A DNA stretch of 64,000 nucleotides from Loxodes magnus (Eukaryota > Ciliophora > Karyorelictea > Loxodida > Loxodidae): the NCBI GenBank assembly GCA_946699065.1, contig CAMPDV010000261.1, positions 351,587 to 415,586 of the forward strand, written 5' to 3'. The position numbers were made by a program, and so were the translations under genes. The notes beneath the pieces are model-generated. The model saw only the letters and a program-made list of their open reading frames with translations. It made no database searches and was not told where the DNA came from. This document shows, piece after piece, positions 1 through 11,709 of the stretch; within the stretch, counting starts at the first letter, position 1; every line of letters starts with the position of its first letter.

Positions 1-3000
1 TCAAATTTACCCCAAGTTCTTATTGAACGATCTCTACTTCCTGTTGCCAAATAATCATTAAGGATAACCATTGAAGTCACTGTATCAAAATGTGTTGATT
101 CAAAGTGTGGAAGAATTTCGAGTGTATTTAGTTTGAGTCTATGTATTTTGTGGTCTCTTCCTCCATAATACAACAAATCTTTATGATTGACTAAGGAAAA
201 AATATCCAGGTTTTTTTCTTTTTCATCTAATGCTAGTGAAGACTTTTTTTAAGTTAAATCTTTTCTTAAATCCCAAAATAAAAGAGAATAATTTGTCTAG
301 CTTCCTTTTCCTGCAGTAATGAAGTAATTATAATCCTTAATATAAGACAAAGTTCTAATTCTATCTTTGTGTCCTTTAAGCATTCCTACGTGCTAAAAGC
401 TATTAATATCCCAAAAATTTACTATTTTATCGCAAGCAGCAGCTATAAGTTTTCACTCTGGGATAATAATTACTTTTCCGATAAAGTTTCCATTTGTTTC
501 AATTGATTAAGTTTCCTTTTGTTCATCTATATTATAAATCTTTAAATTTTTAAGTCCTGAACTATATAAAACATTTTCATGACTCGCGATAGAAAGAACA
601 GGACCATTGTGAGCTTTTATATTTTACATAATTGTATAACTTTCATTTGAAGATGGCTAAAAATATTCCTACGCTTAATTTTTCTCTCTTTGTTTTTTAC
701 CAAATGATAGAGTTTATTAAGCATTAAGCCTTTCGAAAACATCATCTTTATCATTCTTATGAGTAGACTCGGCGGTAGTGGATCTTTTTTATCTTGATTA
801 TAATTTGTTTTTTTCTCTTGCCTTTTATAGACTGGTAATATTGATATTAGCATAATTTTAACAATTTCCTTCCTTTTTAGCTTGAACTTAAGGAGATGAA
901 TTTGATATTTTTTCAAATTACTCCAATAAAACTTAATACCGCTACTGCATTTTCTTAATCTCCTTTTACTATTTGTGCATTTACTTTATTATATCTAAGT
1001 CAGTACAAGCATTTTTATCATCAAGTTGATTTAAAAGCATCAAATTTAATTCTTCATACTCTTTTTCTACTTAACTTAATTAAAGTTGATGTTAAGCTTC
1101 TTCCATTCTTACAACTTGAATTGCTTTTTCCAATTTCTACTCCAGCTCTTTAACTACTAGTTCTTTCTTTCCTATGTTTATTTGTAGTTACTTTGACTTT
1201 TGTTTTTCTTGTACAATATATCTTAGCGAGATATGCATGATTTATACTATAATGTCTTACTACTAGCAAACTTCTTATATCTTGAATTGAAAATCTTCTA
1301 GTACATCTTCGGAGCAATTATCTTCATACTCTTATATTTTTTATTCGTAAAAGCAGCATTATTCTTCAAGACTTTCTAATTTTTCTTAATTGCTGGTAAT
1401 TTCTTCCTCTAGTTTCTAAATTTAAGAACTTATTTCTTCTTTTTGATCTTAATCAGAATTTTGTTTCTAGATTTCTAGTTTTTCTTTCTATAGCTTAGTG
1501 TTTGCTTGTTGTTATCTAAGTAATTCTATTTTGTTTTCAATTGCTTTCTTTTTTCCCAAAGAAGCTTTAAGGTTTTATTTGTTCTCCCTTAACATTGATA
1601 ATTCTTGAATCTAGAAATTAAGTCATTCTTTAGGATCTTTTGATGGATTTTGCATACTAGCAGTAGTACTATAAACAGAAGTATTGATTGATTAAGAAGT
1701 TGATAATTATGATGTTTGATTTTTAGGAGTAGTTAGATTAATTGTAAAAGAGTTTTGCTAAGATTTTTTCTAATTTTTCTCTTACTAAACTTATTTTAGA
1801 ATTTGAGCTTAGCTACTTAGCTTTTTTATTGCTTCTGATTTATGAAAAATTTGTATGTCTTTTAGTTTAGATTCAGCTTATAGTTTTTGAATTTACTTAT
1901 CCTTTTAGAATGCTTCTTTTTTCATTTATATAAACTATTTTTACTAATTTATCTTAAATTCAGCGAAATCCTTATTTTGATCTTTTAGTCTTTTTATTAA
2001 ATCAGCTTTTTAACTTTTAATTCTCTGAACTTCTTGATCTAAAGCTAGAAGTTTAGATTTTTACTTTTCGTTAAGCTTTAATAAATCTTCTTAGTTCTTT
2101 ATTTTCTTTCTGTAGTCTTTAATTTAGTTCTCTAATTCTTTTATCTTTGATTGAAATCCAGTTTGTTGTTCCTAGGTCCCACTTCCTCTCTTTTGCTTTT
2201 CAAGCATCAATATTTCTTTTTCTAACTCTGAAATTTTGGAAATATAAGAGAATTACATGTCATCAATAAGATTTTTTTACATTGTTTTAAGACTCTCTTA
2301 AATGCTTAGGATTAATTCCTCTTTTTCTTGCAATGTTCCTTCAACTAGTTAGAGTTCTTATTCTGTTGATTTTATATTAGACTCAAACTTCATTTATTGC
2401 TATTAAGACTCATAATGCTACTGATTTATTTTTGCTTCTAATTATTCTTATAGCGAATTTATCTAAAATTCAATGTTTTAGCTAACACTTCCTTTTATAC
2501 TCTGAGCTAGAGTTGATTACTACAACTATTGAATTTTATTTTCCTATCTTTGTTTCATTTTCAAGCGGAGTCTAGCAAGTTCTTTATGAAGAGACTCTAT
2601 TTCATCATTTTTTTTAGATAATAGTTGTTAATCTTCTTCACTTTCTTTTACCATTTTTTCAAATTCAATTTACAAATCTTTTTTTTAACTAACTTCTTCT
2701 TCATAAGCCTTCTAAAATTTTTCAGCTCTCTACTATAGCTCAACATATAAAGTTTGCTTATTTAAATCTTGCTCTTCTTCACTTAAGTTTAGCTTTAAAT
2801 TGTTACTTTCTAATACTTCTAAGCATTTTTCGTATTTATATCTAGACTCATCTCTTTATTTTTCACTTTCAAATATTTTTATCTTCATTTCGTTTAGCTC
2901 GCCTTAGACCTATAAGTTTGTTCTTTGTAGTTATGTAATCTAGTTTTCTAACTCTGAAATTTTCTATTTTACATCTTGAGACTAAGTACCTTATCCCTAA

Positions 3001-4172
3001 TTTTTCAGCTTAGCTATCTCTTCCGCTAAGTTTTCGCCACCTCCAGAAACAACTCTTTTATAAATTTTAAGTTCATTAGTTAAGTCATAAATCTATTATC
3101 TTAGTTATGAAATCAAAACTTAAGCTGGATCTGTATTTATTACTGGCTTATTTTTTATATGTCTTGCTCTTGTGGCATATTTTAGAGTATTTAAACTTTC
3201 CTCAAAATTTATTTCTGCAGGAGATATACAGGCTATTATTGTTGTCATTGCGTTACCTCCTAAACTATCCTATAAAATTCTAGTTAGTTTTGAATCTCTA
3301 TAAGGAACATGGGGTTTTTTCTCATCAGTCAAAGCACTTATAACATTTCCAAGACAAAGAAGCCCTTTATTGATATTGATTCCTTCTTTCATTGTATCTC
3401 CTTTAGCTCCAGTTCTTTTTAGTCTTTCACTTCCAGCAAGATCTACAAAATGTAGTTTTGATGTAAAATATTAAGTTTCACCATCTTCCATTAATTTATT
3501 CTATTCCAATGAAATAGTAAAAATTGCATGGGATCTTGAACTATGAGCATTCATAAGTGTACTTGCTGTTGATCTGTACAAAGATCCTCTTTATAAGCAT
3601 CTCATCAACTCTTCTCAAGATTCAACAGTTTGTTCGTGAAGTCCAAGCAAAGAAATTTATCCTGTCTTTGACTCTCTGATCTAAATTTATTTCCTTGGTT
3701 AAATTAGATTTTTTCCGTTAGAATCCAGCAAATCGTGTATTTCTTCATTGTGTATCTCACAGAAAGAAGCTTTAGCAACGAATTCTGTATTTTACTTTCT
3801 TTCATTCATTTGCTCGAACAGTAAATTTATAACTCTCGGAACCAGTCCTTCATCATCCACTCCAATTGTGACATCTCCTGTTCCCATGGTATAAGTTTTT
3901 CCACTCCCAGTCTATCCATAAGCTAAAATAGTAGCATTATAACCTTCAAAACAAGTCATGCAAAGATTTTAAACGCTGTTAAAAACTTCAATTTGTAGGC
4001 TATTAGGAGAAAACAATTTATCAAATTAAAACTATCTATCTTATCCAATCTATACTGTATTTTACTCATCAAAACAAATAACGCACGATTTTTCCATTTC
4101 GATAATTTCAGTTCCAATCATAGGCCTTATTCTTAGAAGAACTTATACATTTTTTTCATTTCTATCCATCAT
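1..4172 (-). CDS. Kinesin motor with coiled coil and C-terminal WD40 repeats (KIF21-like), 3' end outside window
   Basis: Microtubule motor of the kinesin-4 class by architecture. Two consecutive ATGs open the frame (4172, 4169); the motor occupies about residues 1-350. Visible motifs are the P-loop GQTGSGKT near residue 84, switch I with SSRSH near 209, switch II LAGSE near 244, and the closing block [15 protein letters not shown]. Residues about 350-1180 are charged and Q-rich, as expected for a long coiled coil. From about nt 650 to nt 1 at least four WD40-type blades follow ([24 protein letters not shown]), and the frame is still open at the window edge. Motor plus C-terminal WD40 is the arrangement of KIF21A/B, which limit microtubule growth; whether this protein does so is inference. 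One in-frame TGA reads as Trp in the motor (E-S-W-E-E). No intron was needed. Confidence 0.9.
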
Positions 4173-6370
4173 AAAGATTATTCCTTTAATTAACTTTAAA
4201 CTTTTACTTTTGTATATTTAACTATTTTTTTAAAAACCTTACTCAAATAAACTCTCGCTCAATAGAACTTCTGTGCTTTTATTATGCTTTAGAAATCCAT
4301 CATCACATAGAATCTAGTAAAATTTAGCTTAATCCTTTTAAATAAGTAATCTTAACTAAGGAGAACTATAAAATGAAATAATACCATCACTTTTCAATAC
4401 AAGATATGATAGCCAATTAAAGGCACTATTTTCTCTTTTGCATTGTAATTGCTTTTATACGAGATTATTGTAAGATCACTAAAGCTTATTTAAATGTCCT
4501 GCTTAAAATGATGAAATAATTTTAATCTTAAGCTATTACTCAGTATCTCATAGTTAGCTTTTTACACTTATTAAACAATAGCATTTTATTTAAAATTATA
4601 GAATTATAGAACTTCTATAAAGTTAATTTTATAACTGTCAAAATAGAAGATATGGATTAGGTGAGGGATAGATAGTTAAATATTAAGCCAATTTAATTTA
4701 GAGCTTATTATTGGCTCTAATACTTTTAATAGAAACAGTTTAGAAGTGCTAAATATGAGATTTGATAAATATTTTATCTTACTCTAAATAATTTATCCTT
4801 ATTAAGCAGTATTTAATTTTAGCCTTTATTAAATAAACTTATTATTTCTCTATAGTTATAATTAAATGCAAAACTTTATTTTATATAGCATCAAAATTGC
4901 TACTTGGCTATATTAAAATAATAATTGGGTAGATTAAAAAAATCACTAACTATAACTAAATGTTAAATTTGGCTACTTTGTAGTCTTGATTGGGTATATT
5001 TAGTTGTAATATATACAATGCTATTAGAAAGTATAATATAGGAATTATGAGTTATCTAAATAGTATTTAATCAATTAAAAGGATTATTTTAGTTATATTT
5101 ACCTATATAATTTAGACTAACATTTGTGAGTTCTATATCAGTGAACTTCTATCTAAGTTTTAGGTTAAATGTTAGTCACTTTGATAAAGTTCGTGGATAA
5201 GCTTCATCTAAACTTAGGGGTATTTATAAGCTTCTTAGACTTAATAACTTTAAATAAATTTAAACTATTATTATGACTTAATTTTAGTAAATTTTCAAAT
5301 GTTCACTTTATAAAATGAAGATAAAGCTTAATGAATTGTAAATTACCTTTATACCGTTAATATTTAAATATCTTCAGTCTAATTTATAAAAGCAAGGCTT
5401 AAATTTAAAGCTATTGGTCACTTTTAATTGATTATTGATTATTTTAATAACAATCTTTAGTAAAGCAGTAATCTAAATTTATAAAATAGTGCTTATTAAT
5501 ATAATCGCTTTAATAAACTAATATGAAGTTGACTTTTACTATTCTCTACTTTTCATTTACATATAAATATTTTAGATCTAAATAGTTATCTAAGAGAAAT
5601 AGGTAAAACTAGATACACTCATATGTATTATAAGCATATTTAATCCAATATTTAATTATTGAATGAAAAACAATTGATCGCTTTTGTTCTGCAAAGTAAA
5701 GGTTTACATAAAAGAGTTAGTTAGTTAAATATAGTAGAATTAAGGAAAATTTGTAAATATAGTTAATTATATTAGAAGTTAAAATTGCAAAGGCTATAAT
5801 CTTCATAACTATAACCCTTTGTCTCTATATCAAAATAGAATATCATTTAAATTATTTCATCAAATTAGCAAACCTAAAATCTAAAATTATATATAAACTA
5901 CTAAGAATAAAAAATAGAGATACTAGCAACTCTAAAAATAAGTAATAACGTAAATTAGAAATACATTTAAATGAAAAATAAAATTAAGCAACACATAAAC
6001 TAAGAAGACTAGCACTTTATGTTAAAATTATTATTAAAACCTTTAGAAATGTTAAAAATTTGTAATAAACTTAGAAATAATGATTAAAATAAATGTTAAA
6101 GTTATTACATAAGGAAATCTAAAAACTAAAAAGGAAATTAAAATAAGCTTATGCAATGTTTAGTATAATTTAATAAATAATTATTCTTAGTCATACTAGA
6201 TTTTAAACTTCTTTCTCTGTTTATCAATGAAGATGCAAAAAAAAGTTAATGAAAAAAAAATAGAAAAATTTCTGATTTAGGTGGAAATAGAATTTAGGTA
6301 TATTGATAATTGTTAATACATGGAAAATAGAGTAAATACATAATTAATTATGTATATATTACAAGTTTCT
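4173..6370. other. AT-rich spacer, about 2.2 kb
   Basis: No protein family, RNA gene or repeat array recognised on either strand. An open frame from 5971 to 6252 (+, 93 codons) starts with ATG and ends in TGA, but that length is expected by chance when TGA is the only terminator in DNA this AT-rich, so it is not called. Confidence 0.5.
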
Positions 6371-7276
6371 TCAATTAACTAAATCGACTAGATCATACTT
6401 CTCACAAAGATTCAAACAGTTTTCATATTCTTCTTCACTTCGTTATCCTTCCCATACAGGCATTTATATTGGAACCATAGAATCACAAAAATCATTACAA
6501 GTATCGGGCAAATTCCATTGAATTTCAAGATATTAATCATTTGCATTTTCGCACATATCTTCACAATTTTCGTCTCCATTACATGTAATTTCGCAATCTA
6601 TATAATAATTGGAATAATGAGAGTCTCTTGTATGAGAAGTAGTTTAAAGGAATTTTTGGATAATAGATTTATGTTTCTTTTTCAGTTAAAGAAAGTTATC
6701 TTACTACTTAGATTCACTTTTTTCTGCTATCAGATCTTTTACACTTATATCTAGGTTTAAATTATCATTTTGGCTATCCTTTCCGTAATTTCTTCACTCC
6801 TATATTCCTTTGTTAACAGATTCTACTTTTCATTGTCATTCTTATATTTTTTAATCTTTATAGCTTGGCTTGAAGTTTAAATCATCAAATTCTAAGGTAT
6901 GCAATCTGTTTAAAGTACTTTAAGCATTCAGTATAGCTAAACAAAGATCAAAGCATCCAATTACATGAAACTTGCTACAAAACATACTACAGATAGTAGT
7001 TACAGAAGTTAAATTTGTAGATGTAGATTGATAGACTTCTTCCATAGCAATACAAGTTTCATAGCATTTTATATTATCTTTGCAGTAATCTTAGCAAAAA
7101 TCAGAGTCTTGATTTTTAATAAATTTAACAAAGTCTTGTTAATTATTTTTGGATTTTATTTCAAAGTCATCACTAAGTTCAGTCTTTTAGACTACAGCTT
7201 ATTCGGTAATTCTTGTAGTTGAAACAAAGGATGGAAACAATATCAAAAATGAAAAAAGCAAAACTATCTTCATCAT
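6371..7276 (-). CDS. Secreted cysteine-rich protein, unknown family
   Basis: 301 residues from tandem ATGs at 7276 to the TGA at 6373-6371. The N-terminus has a clear signal peptide (hydrophobic stretch VLLFSFLILFPSFVS). The mature part has two Cys-rich blocks, residues about 60-120 and about 225-300, with pairs of the type C-x3-C (CQDYCKDNIKCYETC and CEITCNGDENCEDMC), probably disulphide-bonded. The middle is Q/K-rich with three internal TGA codons read as Trp (E-W-Q-W, E-W-R). The two Cys blocks look alike, so an internal duplication is possible. I do not recognise the family; secretion to the surface, a vacuole or an extrusome are all possible. It stands alone between two spacers. Confidence 0.75.
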
Positions 7277-7708
7277 TTTACTTTATGAGTTTAAGCTTCT
7301 TTTAAGATCAAAATCCTGTTTATAAAACGATAACTTGCTTTGTTTCTAAAACTTTTCCCTTATTAATGAGCAATCAAGATTTGAATTAAATGGGTTTATT
7401 CTACTTTAGATGCCTAGCTTTAAATATGTTGAATACTTTTATAATTAGACATTAAGGAAAAGATAGAAATTAAATAAAAATTAGTATAAAAATGTATAAT
7501 TATAAAATAGCTTCAAACAACATATTCACAACTATAACCTTTTAATTTTATTTTTAATTCAGCTTTTAAATTATTATATACCAAAATGGAATTGCTTTCA
7601 TTTTTGAAGAAAGCTTGAAACTATAATAATTAGAGTAAGGATAAAAGCTTAGAAAAAGAAAAGATGAAAATATATTTAATAAAGTAAATAAAAATATAAA
7701 CAAATTTA

Positions 7709-9266
7709 TCAAGACACAATTCTAGCAACATCCTCGACTGTCTTTGCATATTTGAAGTTAGCTAGCTTTAGCATTTCTTTTAGAGCTAAAATAAAAACAC
7801 TTACGCATTTCAATGACTTATTTATCATTTAATTGTAATATATTTTCATTATCTTTTACAGCCAAAACTATTTTTTTCCCATTTAGTTCGCTCTTCGCAT
7901 CTTATAACTCAATTAAGACAAAAATTTAGCAGCTTGTTTCAGATAAAATGATAAAATTCAAATTATTTATTTGAAGCTTACATTGCTTTTGCGACACTTA
8001 AATAGAATGTTAGAGAGACATAGATCTAAAATTAGATTACTAAAGTTGAGGCTTTTAACTATCTTTTTCACCTAAGGATTTTAAAATAAATGAGCCTTAT
8101 TATATTTCTTAACTTTTTTCTTAAGGAGAAAAGTTTTGATCTATTATTTGCTGAAAATCTTCAGTTCTATGAGTTGAAGGCGTCTCTTGATATTTAAAGG
8201 TGTTGATTAAATTAAAATTGCTTGTTTCTAATGTATGCAGATCATAAAGATTTGGATTAAAGTCACTTTCTTTGTTAAAATTAATACTCTAAATATTATA
8301 ATTTTCTAAATTCTGTTCAGTTGTTTTGTTTTCTTTATTACCTTCTGATTAAAGTAAATCCATGTCTTAGTTTGTACTGAAATAGGATTAATCCTAATTA
8401 AACTTTACAGAGAAATCTTCTAAGTTTTAATCACAGGTCATACTATTTCTGGACTCAAGTCTTGAAAAAATGGAGGAATCGGTAGTACTCATATTGTTAG
8501 AAGTGTTAGCTCAAGAATAAATACTTGAAGTAGGACTTAAAATAGATGAAGGAGAGTAGGACATTTGCTAATATTACTTTTGTAAATTAACTATCATTTC
8601 ATTCAATTGTTACTTATGCTTTTTACTTATCTCGTCTTCAATTGAAATTGAAAATTGCTGTAATCCTTTGAATAGTATGTGAACTGGTCGCAGTTATAAT
8701 TATAAACCTTGTTGAATCACCTAAAGTAGTATTTATGTATTAGTACCTTTAAAGTGTAAAACGAAGAATCATAGTATCCATATTTTAGCTGACTTTAATA
8801 ATTCTTCTCCTCTCGCATTTAAAGCTTTAGGAGCCGTTTGTCTAAAACTGATAACCCTCTCGTTTTCAAATGCAAATTAAAAGCATTTTTCAAGTTGATC
8901 ACAAGGTACTATTTTGAATAACATGAAATTTTACCACAAAATATCAATTCTATCTTCTACCTTTGGAGATATTTTAGGTTGCTTTTGAGGATTGAAAGGA
9001 TCACTTGTTGGTTGCCATCTTTTCCTTTTTTTTGGTTCACCTGAATTCTGTTAGTCTTATTTATGCTGCAATGTGATTTAATCTTAAATTTAATTTGTTA
9101 AACTAGATTTTGTGTGATGCTCTCTAGCTGTTTTAGGGGGTTTCATATGACTTATTGAATTCTATCTCTTAATATCAGTTTTTTTCTTCTTCTCTTCAAT
9201 TTTCTTCCCTTCAATCTTCTTCTATTTCCACTCTTCAAGTTTATCTTTCCTTAGCTTTACTTCCAT
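7709..9266 (-). CDS. Q/S-rich protein of unknown function, one 19-nt intron
   Basis: 512 residues after removing the intron at 7786-7804. The N-terminus (MEVKLRKDKLEEWK) is a highly charged helix, followed by a basic linker, then a more ordered segment at about residues 100-200 that includes a hydrophobic patch with a TGA-encoded Trp (IWILWFFVLHF). The middle is Ser/Asn/Gln-rich and looks disordered. The last exon gives a short compact ending, P-L-K-E-M-L-K-L-A-N-F-K-Y, then V-E-D-V-A-R-I-V-S and TGA. The intron is supported because only its removal joins the two coding-like frames and gives a TGA stop at 7711-7709. No family recognised; a scaffold or nuclear role would be a guess. Confidence 0.75.
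7786..7804 (-). other. 19-nt intron
   Basis: Sense sequence gtaagtgtttttattttag. It splits the codon C|CT (Pro) and restores the frame to the terminal TGA. Confidence 0.85.
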
Positions 9267-9826
9267 AAATTATAAAAATTTAAATTTCGAATTTAAATAA
9301 TTTTCAAATATACAAATAGATTCAAGACTTGTGTAATGATCGAATGAACAAGCAGTTTTTTAAAATAGGTTACAGTGTATATTAGCTTCCAATTAATGTG
9401 TGCTAGAAAATAAGTATATCTAGCATACAATTTTTTTACTTTATTTCTGAATAATTCCTAGTATTTTAAATTTAGTGATTGTAAATAACATTATCATCCT
9501 TTTTTATCAAATAATAGAAATAATAATGATTCTAATATAGATTATTTTATTTTAAAAACGCTTTCTAATATGTTCTTTAATTTTCGATATTTGGTCACTT
9601 CCGGATTTTAAAAATTACTTACTTATTGTAAAGAAAAATACCTGCTTAGTATTTTTTAGTACGCCTGTATAATCTGACGTATACGTAACGTTATATAATT
9701 TTGTCTATGGCTAACTAAATCTTAATATATCCATTTCTCCTTTTAAGGCAATTACTTTTAGATTAACTAAAGAATGAAAAGTATTAAATTATTTTGTCTA
9801 TAGAAAGCGTTCGATCAGGTGGATCA

Positions 9827-10396
9827 ATGAAAGGCAAGAGTTATATAACTAAGTTGCCAATTAGTTTAATTACGCGTTTAATTTTTAAACTTGATTCACA
9901 GGCTACTGGGATTTACACAGCTAAAGGCATAGTAAATGATTTAAAAGGGATATTATACTAGTATTATAAAAATGAAGCAAATATCGTTGGATTTAGAAGC
10001 AAAAGAATGAACTTATTAAGAAGATTTATTTTTGTCACAGCTAATTTCAGCAAAGTAGGAAATTAAGTGGCACAAGGTGGCGAAAAAAATAAATAAGTAA
10101 TTTCATAATAAGTAAGAAGTTAGGAAATCTAAATAAGTAAGAAGAAGGTGGGAAAACGTTATGCAACCTGTGTAAGAGCTAACATGAGATAGAAATAATG
10201 CTCAATAATTCTGTGTTTTGGCTTCTTAATACACCCATTCAAGTAGGAGATTTTGAAATAGACTTAAGAAGGAATTTAAAGGCTATTCTTATAAAATGCT
10301 AATGCATAAGCTGAAATAGTTGTAAGAACTTAAACAGCCAGAATTCATTTTATAGCACAGAAATCTAGTATAAAGCAGATAATGCAATCCCAATGA
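9827..10396 (+). CDS. Possible divergent or decayed histone H2A-like ORF
   Basis: 189-codon frame from ATG to the first in-frame TGA. The first ~95 residues show weak colinear similarity to the H2A fold: LPISLITRL where H2A has FPVGRIHRL, then I-Y-x-A with I-L ten residues after the Tyr, an Arg at the matching position, and AQGG near residue 85, as in the conserved H2A block V-T-I-A-Q-G-G. Spacing from the Tyr to AQGG differs from H2A by one residue; about five residues are missing before it. The acidic-patch residues are not evident. The remaining ~90 residues are K/Q-rich and unassigned. It may be a chance match, a pseudogene or a fast-evolving variant. Confidence 0.25.
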
Positions 10397-11295
10397 TGTC
10401 TTAAGTGTACTATGTACAAGATTATAGTTTTTTGAGTAGAGTTTCAATTATTTCTGAAAGTTATTTATCTAACATTTATAGTATCTCTTTACTTTTTAAA
10501 GCCCATGTTTTATATTTCTTGAACAACTTTTTGTTTCTTTGCTTTCTTATTTTCTTTCTACAAATGAGTTAAACTTATTGGCACTTTCTAAATTTTAAAT
10601 AATAACTTCAATTATAGCTTTTCAACATAATTATATGGACCAAGCTAGTTTAATTAAAGCCATAGTGTAAAAGATACAGCTTATTTGTATATAAACTCTT
10701 TGGAATATTATACAAAACTAATAAAAAAGGCTATAGATTCAATATAATTAATATTCCTTTAAATCTAAATATAAATGATTTAGCTTTTAATAGGTAGGAA
10801 AGAAAAAACCTACTGTAAATTAAAATTGAAACTTAAATTCATTTTGCTATTTTCTAGCAGTATTCGAATGGGATTTTAACAGTAAAACTAGAGCTAAAGG
10901 TTTTAATTTAGCAACTTTAATGATACTGTTGTATTTATTTCAATCTCCCAATTGTTCTCACTGAATATTTTAAGAATATAATTTTAGACTTTCTTAAAAA
11001 GTAATGAAAAGGAAAAAGATCACTATAGTAAATTAATTTAATTAAATATACCTTTTGCAATAGAACATTTAACTAACTTGAGTAAAGTAATTTATTAATA
11101 AATGCTATTCCTACTATAACTTGATAAGAGCTCTTTTCTTTCATTTTTAAAAAGCTTACTAATGAATCCTTCATTATAATATTTTTATTTTTAGTATTTT
11201 TTATCATTCATTAAGATACTTTTTTTTTTTAAATAAGTGTGAACCAGGAAAAATAAAAGCTGGAAAATAATAGAAAATGAATCTATAAAGAAGAT

Positions 11296-11709
11296 ATGCT
11301 CCCTAAAACCTAATAATAACCATTAAGATATTTGAAGGTACAAAATCAGTATAATGTTTATCAAGAAATTCTTTAAATAAGAGAATATGCAATAATCAAG
11401 TAGAAGAAGATGATTAATGTTAATGAGCAGTTAAGAAATAGTTAATGAACTAATATATAAGTTCTAACTATTTTTTACAAAAGTTAAAATACAAGCATTT
11501 GTGAAAAATATTCCAAAATAATCCAGATTCAAGAACGAGATGCTAAACCATAAGCTAAAATAGCTAATTTATTAGGTGATTCAAAATTTATAATGAGCCA
11601 TAAAATAGCTGTATAAAATAACTACTTCAAATAATGTCATTAATACTTCCAACTATTAGCTGAGAAGTTATGTAAACATAGAAAAAATAAATACAGATAA
11701 AAGCTATGA
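11296..11709 (+). CDS. Possible small protein with a helix-turn-helix-like segment
   Basis: 137-codon frame from ATG to TGA with one internal TGA as Trp. It is Q/K/N-rich, but residues about 70-100 (RDAKPQAKIANLLGDSK, then IMSHKI) resemble the DNA-binding helix-turn-helix of Tc1/mariner-type transposases, in which a K/E-I-A-x-x-L-G-x-S pattern is followed by a recognition helix. No DDE catalytic core follows and I saw no flanking inverted repeats. It could be the relic of a transposase N-terminus or a chance frame. Confidence 0.25.

Noticed and set aside
5971..6252. A 93-codon plus-strand frame in spacer.
   Set aside because: With TGA as the only terminator and this base composition, frames of this size are expected by chance; no motif supports it.
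10230..10396. Histone H3-like resemblance in the second half of the 9827-10396 frame.
   Set aside because: Only scattered matches (P-F and a few Gln/Leu/Ala) in a Q-rich sequence; judged chance.
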